In this document: positions 38,901 through 47,680 of the stretch, piece by piece
Layout: each line of letters starts with the position of its first letter
How positions within the stretch are numbered: position 1 is the stretch's first letter
DNA from: Burkholderiales bacterium RIFCSPHIGHO2_12_FULL_63_20
Lineage (GTDB): Bacteria; Pseudomonadota; Gammaproteobacteria; Burkholderiales; Burkholderiaceae_C
Assembly: GCA_001770775.1 (NCBI GenBank)
Contig: MESA01000034.1
Location: forward strand, 227,437-291,436
Direction of reading: 5' to 3'
DNA length: 64,000 bases
The notes under the pieces: generated by a model
The model's input: the letters and a program-made list of their open reading frames with translations, nothing else
The model's database searches: none
What the model was told of the DNA's origin: nothing
Made by a program: the position numbers and the translations under genes

Positions 38901-39935
38901 GGTTTGAGCCAGCACAGCCATGTCATTGGCAAGCCCAACACCAAGCACACGCTGGAAGTGTGGCGCGATGCCAAGGCCGTGTTTGCCGCCCCGGTGGAGC
39001 AGCTGCACAAGACATGGGACGAAGTGAGCTGGCGCATTGCCCAGCTGCGCGACAACCCCGCTTGTGCGAACAGCGAGCACGAAGCCATCGGCAAGGTCAC
39101 GGACTCCGGCATGCACGTCAGCCTGACCTTCGACCCGAAGGAAGACGTTGCAGCGCCTTTCATCCACAAGGCGCGTCCCAGGGTGGCCATCCTGCGCGAG
39201 CAGGGTGTGAACTCACAGGTGGAAATGTCGTATGCCGTGGCACAAGGTGGCTTTGACACCTTCGACGTGCACATGAGCGACCTGCAGTCGGGCCGCGCCC
39301 GTCTGGATCAGTTCCAGGGCTTCATTGCCTGTGGCGGCTTCAGCTATGGCGACACCCTGGGTGCCGGCGAAGGCTGGGCGCGTTCGATCATGTTCAACCC
39401 GAAGCTGGCCGACCAGTTTGCGGCCTTCTTCGGCCGTGACGACACCTTTGCGCTGGGCGTGTGCAACGGCTGCCAGATGCTGGCCGCGCTGAGCCCGATC
39501 ATTCCCGGAGCGCACGACTGGCCCAAGTTCACGCACAACCAGAGCACCCGCTTTGAGGCGCGTCTGAGCCTGGTCGAAGTGCTGGAGAGCCCGTCGCTGT
39601 TCTTCCAGGGCATGGCCGGCAGCCGCATGCCGATCGCCGTGTCGCACGGGGAAGGTTTTGCCAACTTCTCGCAGCGTGGTGACCTGGCCAAGGTCAAGCA
39701 GGCTCTGCGCTATGTGGACAACGCCGGTGCGCCGACCGAGGTGTATCCGTTCAACCCGAACGGCTCGCCGGGTGGCCTGACCGCGGTGACCACGGCCGAT
39801 GGCCGCTTCACGGCCATGATGCCGCACCCCGAGCGCGTGTTCCGCAACGTGCAGATGAGCTGGACCAGCGGTGACAAGAGCGAAGCCAGCCCTTGGCTGC
39901 GCATGTTCCGCAACGCTCGCAAGTGGGTGGGCTGA
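35913..39935 (+). CDS. purL: Phosphoribosylformylglycinamidine synthase (FGAM synthase)
   Basis: The large single-chain PurL converts FGAR, ATP and glutamine to FGAM in purine synthesis. From ATG 35913 it has 1340 residues, as expected for the proteobacterial form that fuses the N-terminal, synthetase and glutaminase domains. Visible motifs include [12 protein letters not shown] (about 222), [20 protein letters not shown] (about 305), [14 protein letters not shown], and in the C-terminal amidotransferase [12 protein letters not shown] (nucleophile Cys, about 1186) with PHPERVFRN near the end. A GTG at 35889 or ATG at 35925 are alternative starts; none has a strong ribosome binding site, and the E. 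coli N-terminus favours 35913 or 35925. Confidence 0.96.
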   Translation: MSSLMHFEGGNALAPHQVQALLPKLQAINPRIASVHARFVHWVAMDQSLDHAELDKLSALLTYGDAYEGPADGDLIVVAPRLGTVSPWASKATDIAHNCGLPVRRVERVTEYSLTVKAGVIGTLMGNAKSLAPQDLQACAALLHDRMTESVMASREEARHLFDEKQGAPMAHVDVLGQGRKALEEANVTFGLALSDDEIEYLVTAFTGLKRNPTDVELTMFAQANSEHCRHKIFNAEFTIDGQAQDLSMFGMIRNTEKLNPQHTVIAYSDNASVMEGHQIERWMPAGYTNAPQYQAREELAHVLMKVETHNHPTAISPYPGASTGAGGEIRDEGATGRGSRPKSGLTGFSVSNLNLPGTSEPWEAEQFGKPEHIASPLQIMIEGPLGGAAFNNEFGRSNLGGYFRVFEQTVGEGADAIRRGYHKPIMIAGGIGTISSEQTKKIKFDAGTLLIQLGGPGMRIGMAGAAASSMAAGTNSAALDFDSVQRGNPEIERRAQEVINHCWGLGANNPILAIHDVGAGGISNAFPELVDGAEKGARFDLSKVPLEESGMAPKEIWCNESQERYVLAIAPESLPIFTEMANRERCPFGVIGVATEACELILEDTTQPQADKPVDMPMDVLLGKPPKMHRDVKRVQWDGGQIDLTGVSLDQVAVDVLRHPTVASKRFLITIGDRTVGGLNHRDQMVGPWQVPVADVAVTLADFKGFAGEAMAMGERTPLASVNAPASGRMAVAEAITNLLAAPIELPRVKLSANWMAACGEAGEDAALYDTVKAVGMELCPALGVSIPVGKDSLSMRTKWSDNGATKQVTAPVSLIVTAFASIADVRSTLTPQLVTSENGQALDTSLILIDLGEGKKRMGGSMLAQVLGRFGNEVPDCDNPEMLKATVNAVNALRAQGKLLAYHDRGDGGLWATVAEMGFAGNTGVSLNVDMLVTESTGVDDSRADFGDSKNWAGQVGERRNELTLKALFNEELGVVLQVRTADRDAALQTLREHGLSQHSHVIGKPNTKHTLEVWRDAKAVFAAPVEQLHKTWDEVSWRIAQLRDNPACANSEHEAIGKVTDSGMHVSLTFDPKEDVAAPFIHKARPRVAILREQGVNSQVEMSYAVAQGGFDTFDVHMSDLQSGRARLDQFQGFIACGGFSYGDTLGAGEGWARSIMFNPKLADQFAAFFGRDDTFALGVCNGCQMLAALSPIIPGAHDWPKFTHNQSTRFEARLSLVEVLESPSLFFQGMAGSRMPIAVSHGEGFANFSQRGDLAKVKQALRYVDNAGAPTEVYPFNPNGSPGGLTAVTTADGRFTAMMPHPERVFRNVQMSWTSGDKSEASPWLRMFRNARKWVG

Positions 39936-40040
39936 TGGCCGCGCGAGGGGCCTTGCGCAACAAGAGCCCCTGAGGTCTGTGGGTTTTGAGTGGCACCCCT
40001 TGGCGGCGCCCTCAAGCCACTGCAAACTGACATACCCGAT

Positions 40041-40064
40041 CGCCCCCTCTTGGGGGCGTTTCTT
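40041..40064 (+). terminator. Intrinsic terminator after purL
   Basis: CGCCCCC (40041-40047), loop TCTT, GGGGGCG (40052-40058), then TTTCTTT. It lies 105 bp beyond the purL stop and 25 bp before the antiporter gene, which therefore needs its own promoter. Confidence 0.85.
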
Positions 40065-40088
40065 TGTCCGGAACTCTTCTGAAAAGTC

Positions 40089-41174
40089 ATGTCGCTCTCC
40101 ATCGTGTTGATGTTCATCGGCGGGTTGGTCGCCCTGGTGCTGGGGGCCGGTTGGTTGGTGCGAGGCGCGGCCAAACTCGCGCTGTCGTTTGGCATTTCTC
40201 CGCTGGTGGTCGGGCTCACCGTCGTGGCGTTCGGCACCAGTGCGCCGGAGTTGGCGGTGTCTGCGGGAGCGGTGCTGGATGGCAAGGTCGACATCGCCAT
40301 CGGCAATGTGGTGGGCAGCAACATCCTCAACGTGTTGTTCATCCTGGGCGCGTCCGCCGTGATTACGCCCTTGGTGGTCCACCTCCAGTTGATCCGCCAG
40401 GAGGTGCCGATCATGATCGCGGCCACCGCAGCCCTGTTGCTCATGATGCTGGACGGGGTTCTGGCGACCTGGGAGTCGGCCGTGCTGGTGGTGGCAATGG
40501 TCATCTACACCGTATTTCTGGTGTGGCAATCGCGTCGCCAGGGGGCTTCGGCCGATGCCGAATTCGAGGGCGAGGTCGACCTGAGCAGCACCTGGGACCG
40601 ACATTGGTCGGCGCAGGTAGGGCTGATTCTGGCTGGCCTGGTTGCGCTGGTCGCCGGCAGCCACTTTCTGGTCGAAGCCGCCGTGACCACCGCCAAACAA
40701 CTGGGCGTCAGCGACGTGGTGATTGCCTTGACCATCGTGGCACTGGGTACGTCTCTGCCTGAGGTTGCCACCTCGGTCACGGCGGCGCTGAAGGGCCAGC
40801 GCGACCTGGCCGTGGGCAATGTGGTGGGCAGCAACACCTTCAACATCCTGGGCTGTCTGGGAATCTCGGGCATGCTGTCGACATCCGGCTTGGCCGTGGC
40901 CGAATCGGTGATCTATTTCGATGCCTGGGTGATGCTGGCCGTGGCACTGGCCTGTCTGCCCATCTTCATCACCGGACGGGAGATCGCGCGCTGGGAGGGT
41001 GTCGTCTTCCTGCTGTACTACGCCGCCTACACCGCGTACCTGATTCTGGCTTCGCAGGCACATGACGTGTTGCCTCAGTTCAGCGCCGTGATGCTGTACT
41101 TCGTGGTACCCCTGACGGCCATCACGGTGGTGGTGTCCTTGCTCCAGCACCGCCGAGCCGGGCGGGAGGGCTGA
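40089..41174 (+). CDS. Calcium/sodium antiporter, CaCA family (YrbG-like)
   Basis: A 361-residue inner-membrane exchanger with about ten hydrophobic segments in two inverted halves. Each half carries the alpha-repeat: GTSAPELAVS ... IGNVVGSNILN (about 54-85) and GTSLPEVATS ... VGNVVGSNTFN (about 221-252), the residues that coordinate Ca and Na in this superfamily. Length matches YrbG-type proteins. The real substrate ion is not determined by sequence. It is convergent with a secreted hydrolase gene; a hairpin without a U-tract lies between. Confidence 0.93.
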   Translation: MSLSIVLMFIGGLVALVLGAGWLVRGAAKLALSFGISPLVVGLTVVAFGTSAPELAVSAGAVLDGKVDIAIGNVVGSNILNVLFILGASAVITPLVVHLQLIRQEVPIMIAATAALLLMMLDGVLATWESAVLVVAMVIYTVFLVWQSRRQGASADAEFEGEVDLSSTWDRHWSAQVGLILAGLVALVAGSHFLVEAAVTTAKQLGVSDVVIALTIVALGTSLPEVATSVTAALKGQRDLAVGNVVGSNTFNILGCLGISGMLSTSGLAVAESVIYFDAWVMLAVALACLPIFITGREIARWEGVVFLLYYAAYTAYLILASQAHDVLPQFSAVMLYFVVPLTAITVVVSLLQHRRAGREG

Positions 41175-41203
41175 TCCTCCGGGCCGGACCTGTTGGCGCA
41201 TGA

Positions 41204-41236
41204 CAGGCGGCGACTCTGCGGAGCGCAGTCCGCCTG
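41204..41236. repeat. Two-part inverted repeat between convergent genes
   Basis: An outer stem CAGGCGG (41204-41210) with CCGCCTG (41230-41236) encloses CTGCG-GAG-CGCAG (41216-41228). It lies in the 70-bp gap between the antiporter and hydrolase stops and could terminate from either side, but has no T-run. Confidence 0.5.
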
Positions 41237-41244
41237 ACGTGGCG

Positions 41245-42762
41245 TCAGCGTGGCGGTTGGCTGTTGTGTTCGTCAGGCCAATGCAAGGCGGCGTCGGCTT
41301 GTGCGCGTGCGAGCAAGGCCTGGTGATCGCGAGGCCGCAGGAATCCGCCGGCAAGCAAGGCGTTGGCAGCGCTCTGGTATGCCTGCACATACGCCGTACG
41401 GCTGGCGTAACGCGCTTGCAGGTCTGAGTCGTCCATGGGCACGGTGCTGCCGCCCGCAATACATGCGTATTGGCTGCGCACGGACATCGAACGCATGCTG
41501 AAGTTGCTGTACTGACCGTGGTGGGCCGTGGGTACGCGAATGTCAGGCAGGCGCAGCCCGCCCTCCGCATGTCCCGCCTCGTCGGTGCGGACGAAACCCA
41601 GGGCGTTACGCGTCATGCGCGGCGCGATGGGGGGCGCGACGCCTTCGGTGACCCAGCGCGTGAGCGCGTGCAGGGCGGCATGGTCCACCATGTAAGCGGG
41701 CAGCTCGTTGAGCGGGCGCAGGCAGCCGTGCGAGGTGGTCGGCTCGTGCAGTGGGGTGATGAGAGGCAGCTCGGCCTGCAGGTGCGCGTCGAGGTGGGCG
41801 GCACCGCTGATTTCCCAGTAGCGAATCCGATCCGTGTCTTGGGTGCGAGACAGCGGCCAACTGACCATGGCCTCGGCCTCGGTCTGAACCTGCATGATTG
41901 GCGTCTTCAGATCGTTGCGAAATGCTGGGGCCCATACGTCGTCACCGTCTTCCTCGACCGCCGGGGCCAGGGGGGCCGGTCCCCGCAGGTAGAAGCCATC
42001 GAACACTTGGTGACTGGGGTGGAAGGTGTTGATGTAGGTGTAGAGGTACAAGCCCGACTGGGAGTAGCCCATTGCCAGCAGGCGAGGGCTCACCGGAGGG
42101 GCGGAAGTCGCGGAGGGGGCCTCCTGGCCCAGCAGCCGATGCCACTGCGCGCGGATCGCTTGCCCGGCCTGCCCGAACACGGCGTGGGCACCCTCATTGC
42201 TGGCAAGGCGCAGCGCGGCGTAGCGCGGCGACTGGCGCTGCAGCGCCTGCAATCCTTCGGTCTGGTTGCTGACCCCGACCCAGGCGTAGCCTTGGGCCAT
42301 CAGCTCTTCACGGGTGAGCACCCAGCCACCGTCCAGGTCGAAACCTGGGGTGGTGTTGAGCCACTCGACCACGATCACCCCATTGAAGCGCGTGAGGTCT
42401 GCCGGGCGCCGAACCAGCAGCCGGGCGACATAGGGGTGGGGTTCGCCGTGAGGCTGGACACCCCATTGGCCTGATTTGCCCCAACCGGGCTGTGGACGGT
42501 AGTGCTGGGCCTGGCCTTGAAGGAACACCTCCTGCTCGACATAGCCGTGGGCGCTCAGTTGCACCGCACGCGAGGTGGCAGGCGTACCTGGCGGGGCGGC
42601 CTGCAGGTGGGCGGCGGGCGCTACACGGGGCTGTGGGTCGGTCTGGGTGGTTGAGGCCGGCTCGGGTGAGGGCGCCCGCGGCGTTTGCGCCGGGACGGCT
42701 TGCAGCGTGAGCAGCGGCAGGCACACGCCGCACCACCAGAGGGCTCGCAGGCGGGGCTTCAT
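41245..42762 (-). CDS. Secreted alpha/beta hydrolase domain protein (Abhydrolase_10-like)
   Basis: A 505-residue protein with a signal peptide (about 1-25, hydrophobic WWCGVCLPLLTLQ then AVPAQ) and a Pro/Ala/Thr-rich linker (26-65). The body has VIVVEWLNTTPGFDLDGGW (about 129-147) and the nucleophile elbow MGYSQSGLYL with Ser234; His323 in SGAAHLDAH is a candidate catalytic His. These match the large alpha/beta hydrolase domain family of unknown substrate. A cysteine at about 434 may pair with another in the secreted protein. No operon partner: it is divergent from a DUF898 gene and convergent with the antiporter. Esterase activity is a reasonable inference only. Confidence 0.82.
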   Translation of the reverse strand: MKPRLRALWWCGVCLPLLTLQAVPAQTPRAPSPEPASTTQTDPQPRVAPAAHLQAAPPGTPATSRAVQLSAHGYVEQEVFLQGQAQHYRPQPGWGKSGQWGVQPHGEPHPYVARLLVRRPADLTRFNGVIVVEWLNTTPGFDLDGGWVLTREELMAQGYAWVGVSNQTEGLQALQRQSPRYAALRLASNEGAHAVFGQAGQAIRAQWHRLLGQEAPSATSAPPVSPRLLAMGYSQSGLYLYTYINTFHPSHQVFDGFYLRGPAPLAPAVEEDGDDVWAPAFRNDLKTPIMQVQTEAEAMVSWPLSRTQDTDRIRYWEISGAAHLDAHLQAELPLITPLHEPTTSHGCLRPLNELPAYMVDHAALHALTRWVTEGVAPPIAPRMTRNALGFVRTDEAGHAEGGLRLPDIRVPTAHHGQYSNFSMRSMSVRSQYACIAGGSTVPMDDSDLQARYASRTAYVQAYQSAANALLAGGFLRPRDHQALLARAQADAALHWPDEHNSQPPR

Positions 42763-42919
42763 GTCAGGAAAGGGGCCTGGAGGGCATGGGGCAAATCGAG
42801 GGTACAGCGTGATCGGTCATTGTGGCGTGCGCGGTGTGCGGCGCGGCATGGGGTTTGACGGGGGGTGTTTTGCGACGGCCTGGATGCTGGCCCCGCAGCG
42901 CGGCGCTCAGAATGGCCTC

Positions 42920-44053
42920 ATGCAGTCTGTCCGTCATCCAGTCGTGTTCACGGGCGAAGCCCACACCTACCGCCCTTTGTGGCGACGCAATGTGCTGCTG
43001 CTGTGCCTCACGCTGGGCCTCTCCTTTCCCTGGGCGCTGACCAGCAAGCTGCGCTACCTGTATGGGCACACCCAGGTGGCGGGCCATGCGCTGGGCTACC
43101 ACGCCAATCCTCTGCAGATGTTCCTGGGCAATCTGTTGGGCATGGTGCTGCTCAACGCGCTGTACTACGGCATTGCGCAGATGGGGTCGTATGCCTGGAT
43201 GGGCGTGGCGACCCTGCAATTGCTGATGGCGGTGGCGCTGCCTTTCATGTTGCACGGCTTCCTGTCATTTCAGCTGACGCACACAAGTTGGCGGGGGCAG
43301 CGCTTGCACCTGGCGGCAGGGCCCCGTGATGCCTGGCATGCGATGGCGGTGCCGACGCTGATCTACATCGCCTCCGGGGTGATGGCGGTGTGGGCGGTCA
43401 TGATGCTCCAGGCCGATCGGCGCGCGTTGGCGTGGCTGTATGGCGGCTTGGCCGTCACCGGTTTTTGTGTGGGCTTGCCGCTGCTGTATGTGCAGTTCAA
43501 GCGCTACCAGCATCGGTACGCCGCGTGGGGCAGCCTGCGCAACCAGTGCGAGCCGGACCTGAGTCATGGACAGTCGCTGGGGCTCAGCTTGCGGGTGGGT
43601 CTGTTGGCTTGGTTGGCCTGTGTGCTGCTGGTGTTGCCCCTGACCTGGCTCCTGTCTGACTGGACAGGCTGGGAGGTGCGTGCCTTGCTGGCACGTGCGG
43701 GGACGGATGGCTCGGCAGGTTTCAGCATGGCGCTGGTGCTGCTGCCCGGTTTGGCCATGGGCCTGGCCTGGATGATGGCGCTGCCGTATCCCTACCTGGG
43801 CGCCAGTTTGCAGAACCGCTTGTGGTCCAGCACGTCGCACGAGGCCATGCGTTTCGAAAGTCAGGTGCCACTGAACGCGCTCCTGCGATTGAGCGCGCGC
43901 AACTGGTTGTGGGTGGTGGTGACGTTGGGCTGGTATTTCCCGGTGGCCGCGATGGCCGAGGCCCGTCTGAGGCTGCAGTCGGTGGCGGTGTGGGTGCGTC
44001 CGGACCTGCTGGGCAGCGAGGGTGCGTCGGACACCCCTCAGGCTTCGGCCTGA
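42920..44053 (+). CDS. DUF898 family membrane protein (YjgN-like)
   Basis: A 377-residue integral membrane protein with about six to seven hydrophobic segments. The pattern LTLGLSFPWALTSKLRYLYG (about 31-50), then GYHANPLQMFLGNLLG, is the DUF898 repeat (the family usually reads F.G.....Y......L..TLG...PW......RY...). The function of the family is unknown. Start ATG 42920 is chosen because FTGEAH, the usual beginning, follows within ten residues; upstream ATGs at 42848 and 42884 add sequence unlike the family. Its last 16 bases overlap the convergent methyltransferase gene. Confidence 0.82.
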   Translation: MQSVRHPVVFTGEAHTYRPLWRRNVLLLCLTLGLSFPWALTSKLRYLYGHTQVAGHALGYHANPLQMFLGNLLGMVLLNALYYGIAQMGSYAWMGVATLQLLMAVALPFMLHGFLSFQLTHTSWRGQRLHLAAGPRDAWHAMAVPTLIYIASGVMAVWAVMMLQADRRALAWLYGGLAVTGFCVGLPLLYVQFKRYQHRYAAWGSLRNQCEPDLSHGQSLGLSLRVGLLAWLACVLLVLPLTWLLSDWTGWEVRALLARAGTDGSAGFSMALVLLPGLAMGLAWMMALPYPYLGASLQNRLWSSTSHEAMRFESQVPLNALLRLSARNWLWVVVTLGWYFPVAAMAEARLRLQSVAVWVRPDLLGSEGASDTPQASA

Positions 44054-44655
44054 CCCCAGTAGTGATAGGACAGCGGCCGGGGCCCGGGGATGTAGCCAGA
44101 CTGCATCTGGGTGCGAAACCCGGCGTCCTTGAGCAAGGCCGGGATGTCGCGGTCGAGGTGACAGCCGCCGGCCAGGGGTTTCCAGAAGGGTTGAATGCGG
44201 GCCTGCCAACGGGCCACGTTCGGGTCCGGGGCCACGCCGTGCTCTGAAAACAGCAAGCGGCCACCCGGCACCAACACACGTTTCATTTCGGCCAGGGCCG
44301 CCAAGGGGTCCGGGATGGTGCACAGCGTGTAGGTGCACACCACGGTGTCAAAGCTGGCATCTGCTGCGGGCAGCTTTTCGGCCGACAAGCCGATCAGCTC
44401 GACGTTCAGCCCGGAGCGTGCGATGCGCCGGTCGGCCAGGTGGTGCATGCGCAAGGCCGGATCCACCCCCACGATCTGGCTGACGCGGCTCGGGTCGTAA
44501 TAGGGGATGTTGCGCCCGGTGCCCAGACCAATCTCCAGCACGCGGCCGCGGGCCTGAGGCACCACCTTCTCACGCTGGCGAGCGACCGGGCCGATGCCGC
44601 ATGCGAGGTCGATCAGGTAGGGCAGGATGTGCCGGTCGTACCAGTTTTCTTTCAC
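44038..44655 (-). CDS. Class I SAM-dependent methyltransferase
   Basis: A 205-residue methyltransferase with SAM motif I VLEIGLGTGRN (39-49), motif II near IVGVDPALRMHH (61-72), and motifs FDTVVCTYTLCTIPDP (about 101-116) and RVLVPGGRLLFSEHG (about 125-139), placing it in the Methyltransf_11 group. Similar proteins act on small molecules or phospholipids; no substrate can be given. It starts at GTG 44655 with AAGGGA seven bases upstream. It follows the PRPP-synthetase-like gene by 64 bp on the same strand and may belong to that transcript. Its 3' end overlaps the DUF898 gene. Confidence 0.87.
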   Translation of the reverse strand: MKENWYDRHILPYLIDLACGIGPVARQREKVVPQARGRVLEIGLGTGRNIPYYDPSRVSQIVGVDPALRMHHLADRRIARSGLNVELIGLSAEKLPAADASFDTVVCTYTLCTIPDPLAALAEMKRVLVPGGRLLFSEHGVAPDPNVARWQARIQPFWKPLAGGCHLDRDIPALLKDAGFRTQMQSGYIPGPRPLSYHYWGQAEA

Positions 44656-44719
44656 AGCAGATCCCTTGGGCAGCGTGGGTCACGTTATTCGGGGCACACC
44701 CGGCGCCTCGGCAGACGGT

Positions 44720-45628
44720 TCAGGCCGTGTCATGCAGAAAGCGCTGCACGCTGTCGGCCATCATGGGGGCCAGTGCCACCGCGTTGCTGGCATGGATCAC
44801 GCTGTCGGTGCTCCAGATGTGCTCGACACCTGCGGCGAGGATCACGTCGAGGGCATCGGCGGCAAACAGGGCGTGGGTCACGGCCACGTCCACCGAACGT
44901 GCGCCGGCGGCACGCAGCAGTTTGCAGGCCTCCACCAGGGTGCGTCCGGAACTGGCCATGTCATCGAGCAGGACCACGTGGCGGTCTTGCACCACGACAT
45001 CGTCAGGCAGGGTGATGCGCACATCGTGGTCGCCGTGGCGCACTTTGGTGCACACGCCATGGTCGAAGCCACAGACGGCCGCGGCCGAGGCCACCCACTG
45101 TGCCGATTCGCCATCTGGCCCCATCAGCATGGCCTGGGGGCGCTCTTTGGCGATCAGTTCTGCCAGCATGGGGGCACCGGACAGGGCGATGGCATAAGGC
45201 CCAGGGAAGGCTTCTTCCAGCTTGCTGATGCGGTGCAGGTGCGGATCGACCGTGATCAGCCCGTCCACCAGTTCGGACAGGAATCGGCCGATGATTTTCT
45301 GGCTGACGATCTCGCCCGGGTGAAAGGCGATGTCCTGGCGCATGTAGGCGAGGTAGGGCGCGACCAGCAAGATCTTCTGGGCGCCCAGCTTGCGCGCCTC
45401 CTCGCTCACCAGCAGCAGCTCGACCAGCTTGTCGTTGGGCTTGTCCAGACTGCGGTAGATGACCAGTTGGCTGGGCAGTTGTCCGTCGGCATTGACGGGC
45501 AGCTTCAGGCGCATCTCGGCGTCGGGGAAGCGGTGGCGCTCGACACAGGCGGACGCCAGACCGCAGGCTTCGGCCAGACGCAGGGCAGGCACCTGCTCGT
45601 CTTCAAAATACAGCAGCAAGGCAGACAT
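44720..45628 (-). CDS. Divergent PRPP synthetase (ribose-phosphate pyrophosphokinase) homologue
   Basis: A 302-residue member of the PRPP synthetase family. Recognisable elements: RFPDAEMRLKL (33-43, cf. the canonical RF.DGE), PYLAYMRQD (91-99), FHPGE (102-106), TVDPHLHRI (126-134), Lys195/Arg197 (TKVRHG) at the flexible loop, and LLDDMASSGRTL (220-231) for the ribose-5-phosphate loop. RQD...FHPGE and the short N-terminus resemble archaeal (class III) enzymes more than E. coli Prs, and the phosphate loop reads SSGRT instead of DTGGT. It is therefore probably a paralogue with altered substrate, not the housekeeping prs. Its ATG overlaps the stop of the phosphorylase gene (TGATG), so the two proteins are cotranslated. 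The longer open frame to 46132 is antiphase to the phosphorylase gene and rejected. Confidence 0.88.
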   Translation of the reverse strand: MSALLLYFEDEQVPALRLAEACGLASACVERHRFPDAEMRLKLPVNADGQLPSQLVIYRSLDKPNDKLVELLLVSEEARKLGAQKILLVAPYLAYMRQDIAFHPGEIVSQKIIGRFLSELVDGLITVDPHLHRISKLEEAFPGPYAIALSGAPMLAELIAKERPQAMLMGPDGESAQWVASAAAVCGFDHGVCTKVRHGDHDVRITLPDDVVVQDRHVVLLDDMASSGRTLVEACKLLRAAGARSVDVAVTHALFAADALDVILAAGVEHIWSTDSVIHASNAVALAPMMADSVQRFLHDTA

Positions 45629-47226
45629 CAGAACTCCACGAACTGGCGGGTTTCGGCACCGGCCTCGCCCAGGTAGTAGCCGGCGTTGCGCTCGCTGGCC
45701 TGGCGGGCAAATTCGAGGTCGGACGAGTAGGCGGCGTAGACGCGGTACAGCGGCTGGCCTTCCTTGACGGTGTCGCCGAGTTTGAACAGCAGGTCCACGC
45801 CGGCGCCTTGCACCTTGGGCGCACCGGCCAGACGCGCCAGACGCGCGATCTGCTGGTTGTCGATGCCCGAGACAATGCCGTCGCGCTTGGCCAGCACTTC
45901 GAAGCTCAGCGGCGCCAAGGCCGGCTGATCGGGGTCGAAGGGCTTGTGGCCTTGCGCGTCGATGATGGCGCGCATCTTGGCCATGGCGCGGCCCGATTCC
46001 AGGATGTCGCGGGCGATGGCATAGCCGTCGCCGCCACGCACATCGGGGTCGAATTCCAGGATGCGTCCGGCCAGGCGCAGCGATTTCTGGCGCAGGTCGT
46101 GTGGCGCGCGCGGGTCGTTGGCCAGCACCCACATCACGTCGCGCGCTTCCAGCACCGGTCCGATGCCGTTGCCGATGGGCTGGCGGCCGTCGGTGATCAC
46201 CACATCAATGGTCAGGCCCATGCGCTTGGCCACGAACTCGAAGAGCTTGCGCAGGCGCTGCGCGTCGGGGATGGTGCGCACCTTGGCGGTGGCGCCCACG
46301 GGGATGTCGAGCAGCAGGTGGGTGGAGCCCGCTGCCACCTTCTTGGACAGGATGGAGGCGACCATCTGACCCGGAGAGTCAATGGACAGGGGGCGCTCGA
46401 CCGAGATCAGCACGTCGTCGGCCGGTGACAGGTCGGACGTGCCGCCCCAGGCCAGGCAGCCGCGGTGTTCGCGCACGATTTCGCTGAGGCGCTCGAAACT
46501 GGGCTCGACGTTGGCCAGCACCTCCATGGTGTCGGCCGTGCCGGCGGGCGAGGTGATGGCCCGTGATGAGGTTTTGGGGCAGAGCATGCCGTGGGCGGCG
46601 ACGATGGGCACCACCAGCATGGACGTGCGGTTGCCCGGGATGCCGCCGATGCAGTGCTTGTCGACCACGGGGTGCGCGTGCCAGTCGAGGCGACGGCCCA
46701 TGGACGCCATGGCATCGGTGAGGCTGTAGACCTCTTCGCGGTCGAGTTCGCCCTGGTTGCAGGCCACCACGAAGGCCGTCAACTCGATCTTGGAGTAACG
46801 GTGTTCGGTGATGTCGCGGATGATGTCGTGATAGTCCTCGTGGCTCAGACGTTCGCCAGAGATCTTGCGATGCAGCGCTGGAATCGAGGAGGGCGGTTCG
46901 GCCTGGTTGACACGGGTCGGATGGCCTTCGGTCAGCCCCAGTTGGGCAAAGGCGTCTTCCGACAAACCGAGCTGATCGCGGTCGACGATGCAGGTGTCGT
47001 CGACCACGTTCAAGCTGGCCAGGATGCGCCGGCCATTGGCAGTGACCTCGACCTTGGAGAGCGCCTGAAAGCCTTCGGCCCGGTAGACCGCGCAATCGCG
47101 GTGCATGTAGGCTACGTTCTCGCGGTAGGTGTCGATGGCCACCCGCTTGAGGCTCAGTAGCGGTCGCGCAGGGTCGACGGCGGGGGAGGCAGGGGTGTCG
47201 GAGGCAGTGACTTCAGTGGTCGTCAT
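45628..47226 (-). CDS. Putative thymidine phosphorylase, type 2 (archaeal AMP-phosphorylase-like)
   Basis: A 532-residue nucleoside/nucleotide phosphorylase of the DeoA superfamily. It is longer than E. coli DeoA (440) because of an extra N-terminal domain of about 90 residues, as in archaeal AMP phosphorylase. Visible motifs include [17 protein letters not shown] (about 188-204, phosphate loop), [20 protein letters not shown] (about 218-237) and [15 protein letters not shown] (about 254-268). The [12 protein letters not shown] form is that of the archaeal/type 2 branch, whereas DeoA has KHSTGGVGD. The bacterial type 2 enzymes are annotated as thymidine phosphorylases by homology; a nucleoside monophosphate substrate is equally plausible. 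It precedes and overlaps the PRPP-synthetase-like gene. A hairpin covers its start codon. Confidence 0.88.
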   Translation of the reverse strand: MTTTEVTASDTPASPAVDPARPLLSLKRVAIDTYRENVAYMHRDCAVYRAEGFQALSKVEVTANGRRILASLNVVDDTCIVDRDQLGLSEDAFAQLGLTEGHPTRVNQAEPPSSIPALHRKISGERLSHEDYHDIIRDITEHRYSKIELTAFVVACNQGELDREEVYSLTDAMASMGRRLDWHAHPVVDKHCIGGIPGNRTSMLVVPIVAAHGMLCPKTSSRAITSPAGTADTMEVLANVEPSFERLSEIVREHRGCLAWGGTSDLSPADDVLISVERPLSIDSPGQMVASILSKKVAAGSTHLLLDIPVGATAKVRTIPDAQRLRKLFEFVAKRMGLTIDVVITDGRQPIGNGIGPVLEARDVMWVLANDPRAPHDLRQKSLRLAGRILEFDPDVRGGDGYAIARDILESGRAMAKMRAIIDAQGHKPFDPDQPALAPLSFEVLAKRDGIVSGIDNQQIARLARLAGAPKVQGAGVDLLFKLGDTVKEGQPLYRVYAAYSSDLEFARQASERNAGYYLGEAGAETRQFVEF

Positions 47227-47267
47227 GGGTGGTGGCGATGTCCTTTTTTTGACATCGTACTCCCATG
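47224..47267. promoter_or_regulatory. Inverted repeat covering the phosphorylase start codon
   Basis: An inner stem CGATGTC (47236-47242) with GACATCG (47251-47257) has a T-rich loop; an outer stem CATGGG (47224-47229) with CCCATG (47262-47267) includes the ATG of the phosphorylase gene (47226-47224). In its RNA, the sequence AAAGGA falls around the inner loop. Confidence 0.5.
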
Positions 47268-47279
47268 ACGCGCGGGGAA

Positions 47280-47594
47280 TCAGGCCGCAATCAGCTTGCA
47301 GGTGAAACCCTGACCCGAGGCCAGAACGTCCAGCAGGCGGTCGATGTTGGGGTGCTTGCCGGGGTGGGCGCGGGCGTCGTCGGTGTGCTCGGCGAAGATG
47401 GCCAGACCTTCTTCTGCGGCGGCGGCATTGATGCTGCCGTGCTTGGCGGCCAAGGCGGCGTACACCGCCAGGGAGCCGGCCTTGCCCGGTTTGTTTTCGA
47501 TGGTGGCGGCGACGGTGCCGGCCGTGTCGATCAGTTCGAGGGCGGCCAGGTGACCGATGGCGGGGAGTTGTTTGAGGTTGTCGGCGAAGGCCAT
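47280..47594 (-). CDS. DUF2322 family protein
   Basis: A 104-residue protein. [20 protein letters not shown] at the N-terminus, [18 protein letters not shown] near 35-52 and [14 protein letters not shown] near 79-92 match my recollection of the DUF2322 family, of unknown function. No membrane segment or cysteine pair is present. ATG 47594 has GGAG six bases upstream; a TTG five codons earlier is rejected. It lies 53 bp upstream of the phosphorylase gene, same strand, with the start-codon hairpin in the gap, so it may be the first gene of that group. Confidence 0.78.
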   Translation of the reverse strand: MAFADNLKQLPAIGHLAALELIDTAGTVAATIENKPGKAGSLAVYAALAAKHGSINAAAAEEGLAIFAEHTDDARAHPGKHPNIDRLLDVLASGQGFTCKLIAA

Positions 47595-47680
47595 GGGGAG
47601 CTCCAGCAAGGCGGCGGCCCGGTGGGCCGCGCGAAACGGGCGCTATTGTGCCCCAGTGAATGCCGCAGTCACTGCCGTCG

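Noticed and set aside
45629-46132. N-terminal extension of the PRPP-synthetase-like gene
   Set aside because: It runs out of phase through the phosphorylase gene. The [10 protein letters not shown] start at 45628 overlaps the phosphorylase stop as a normal coupled start.
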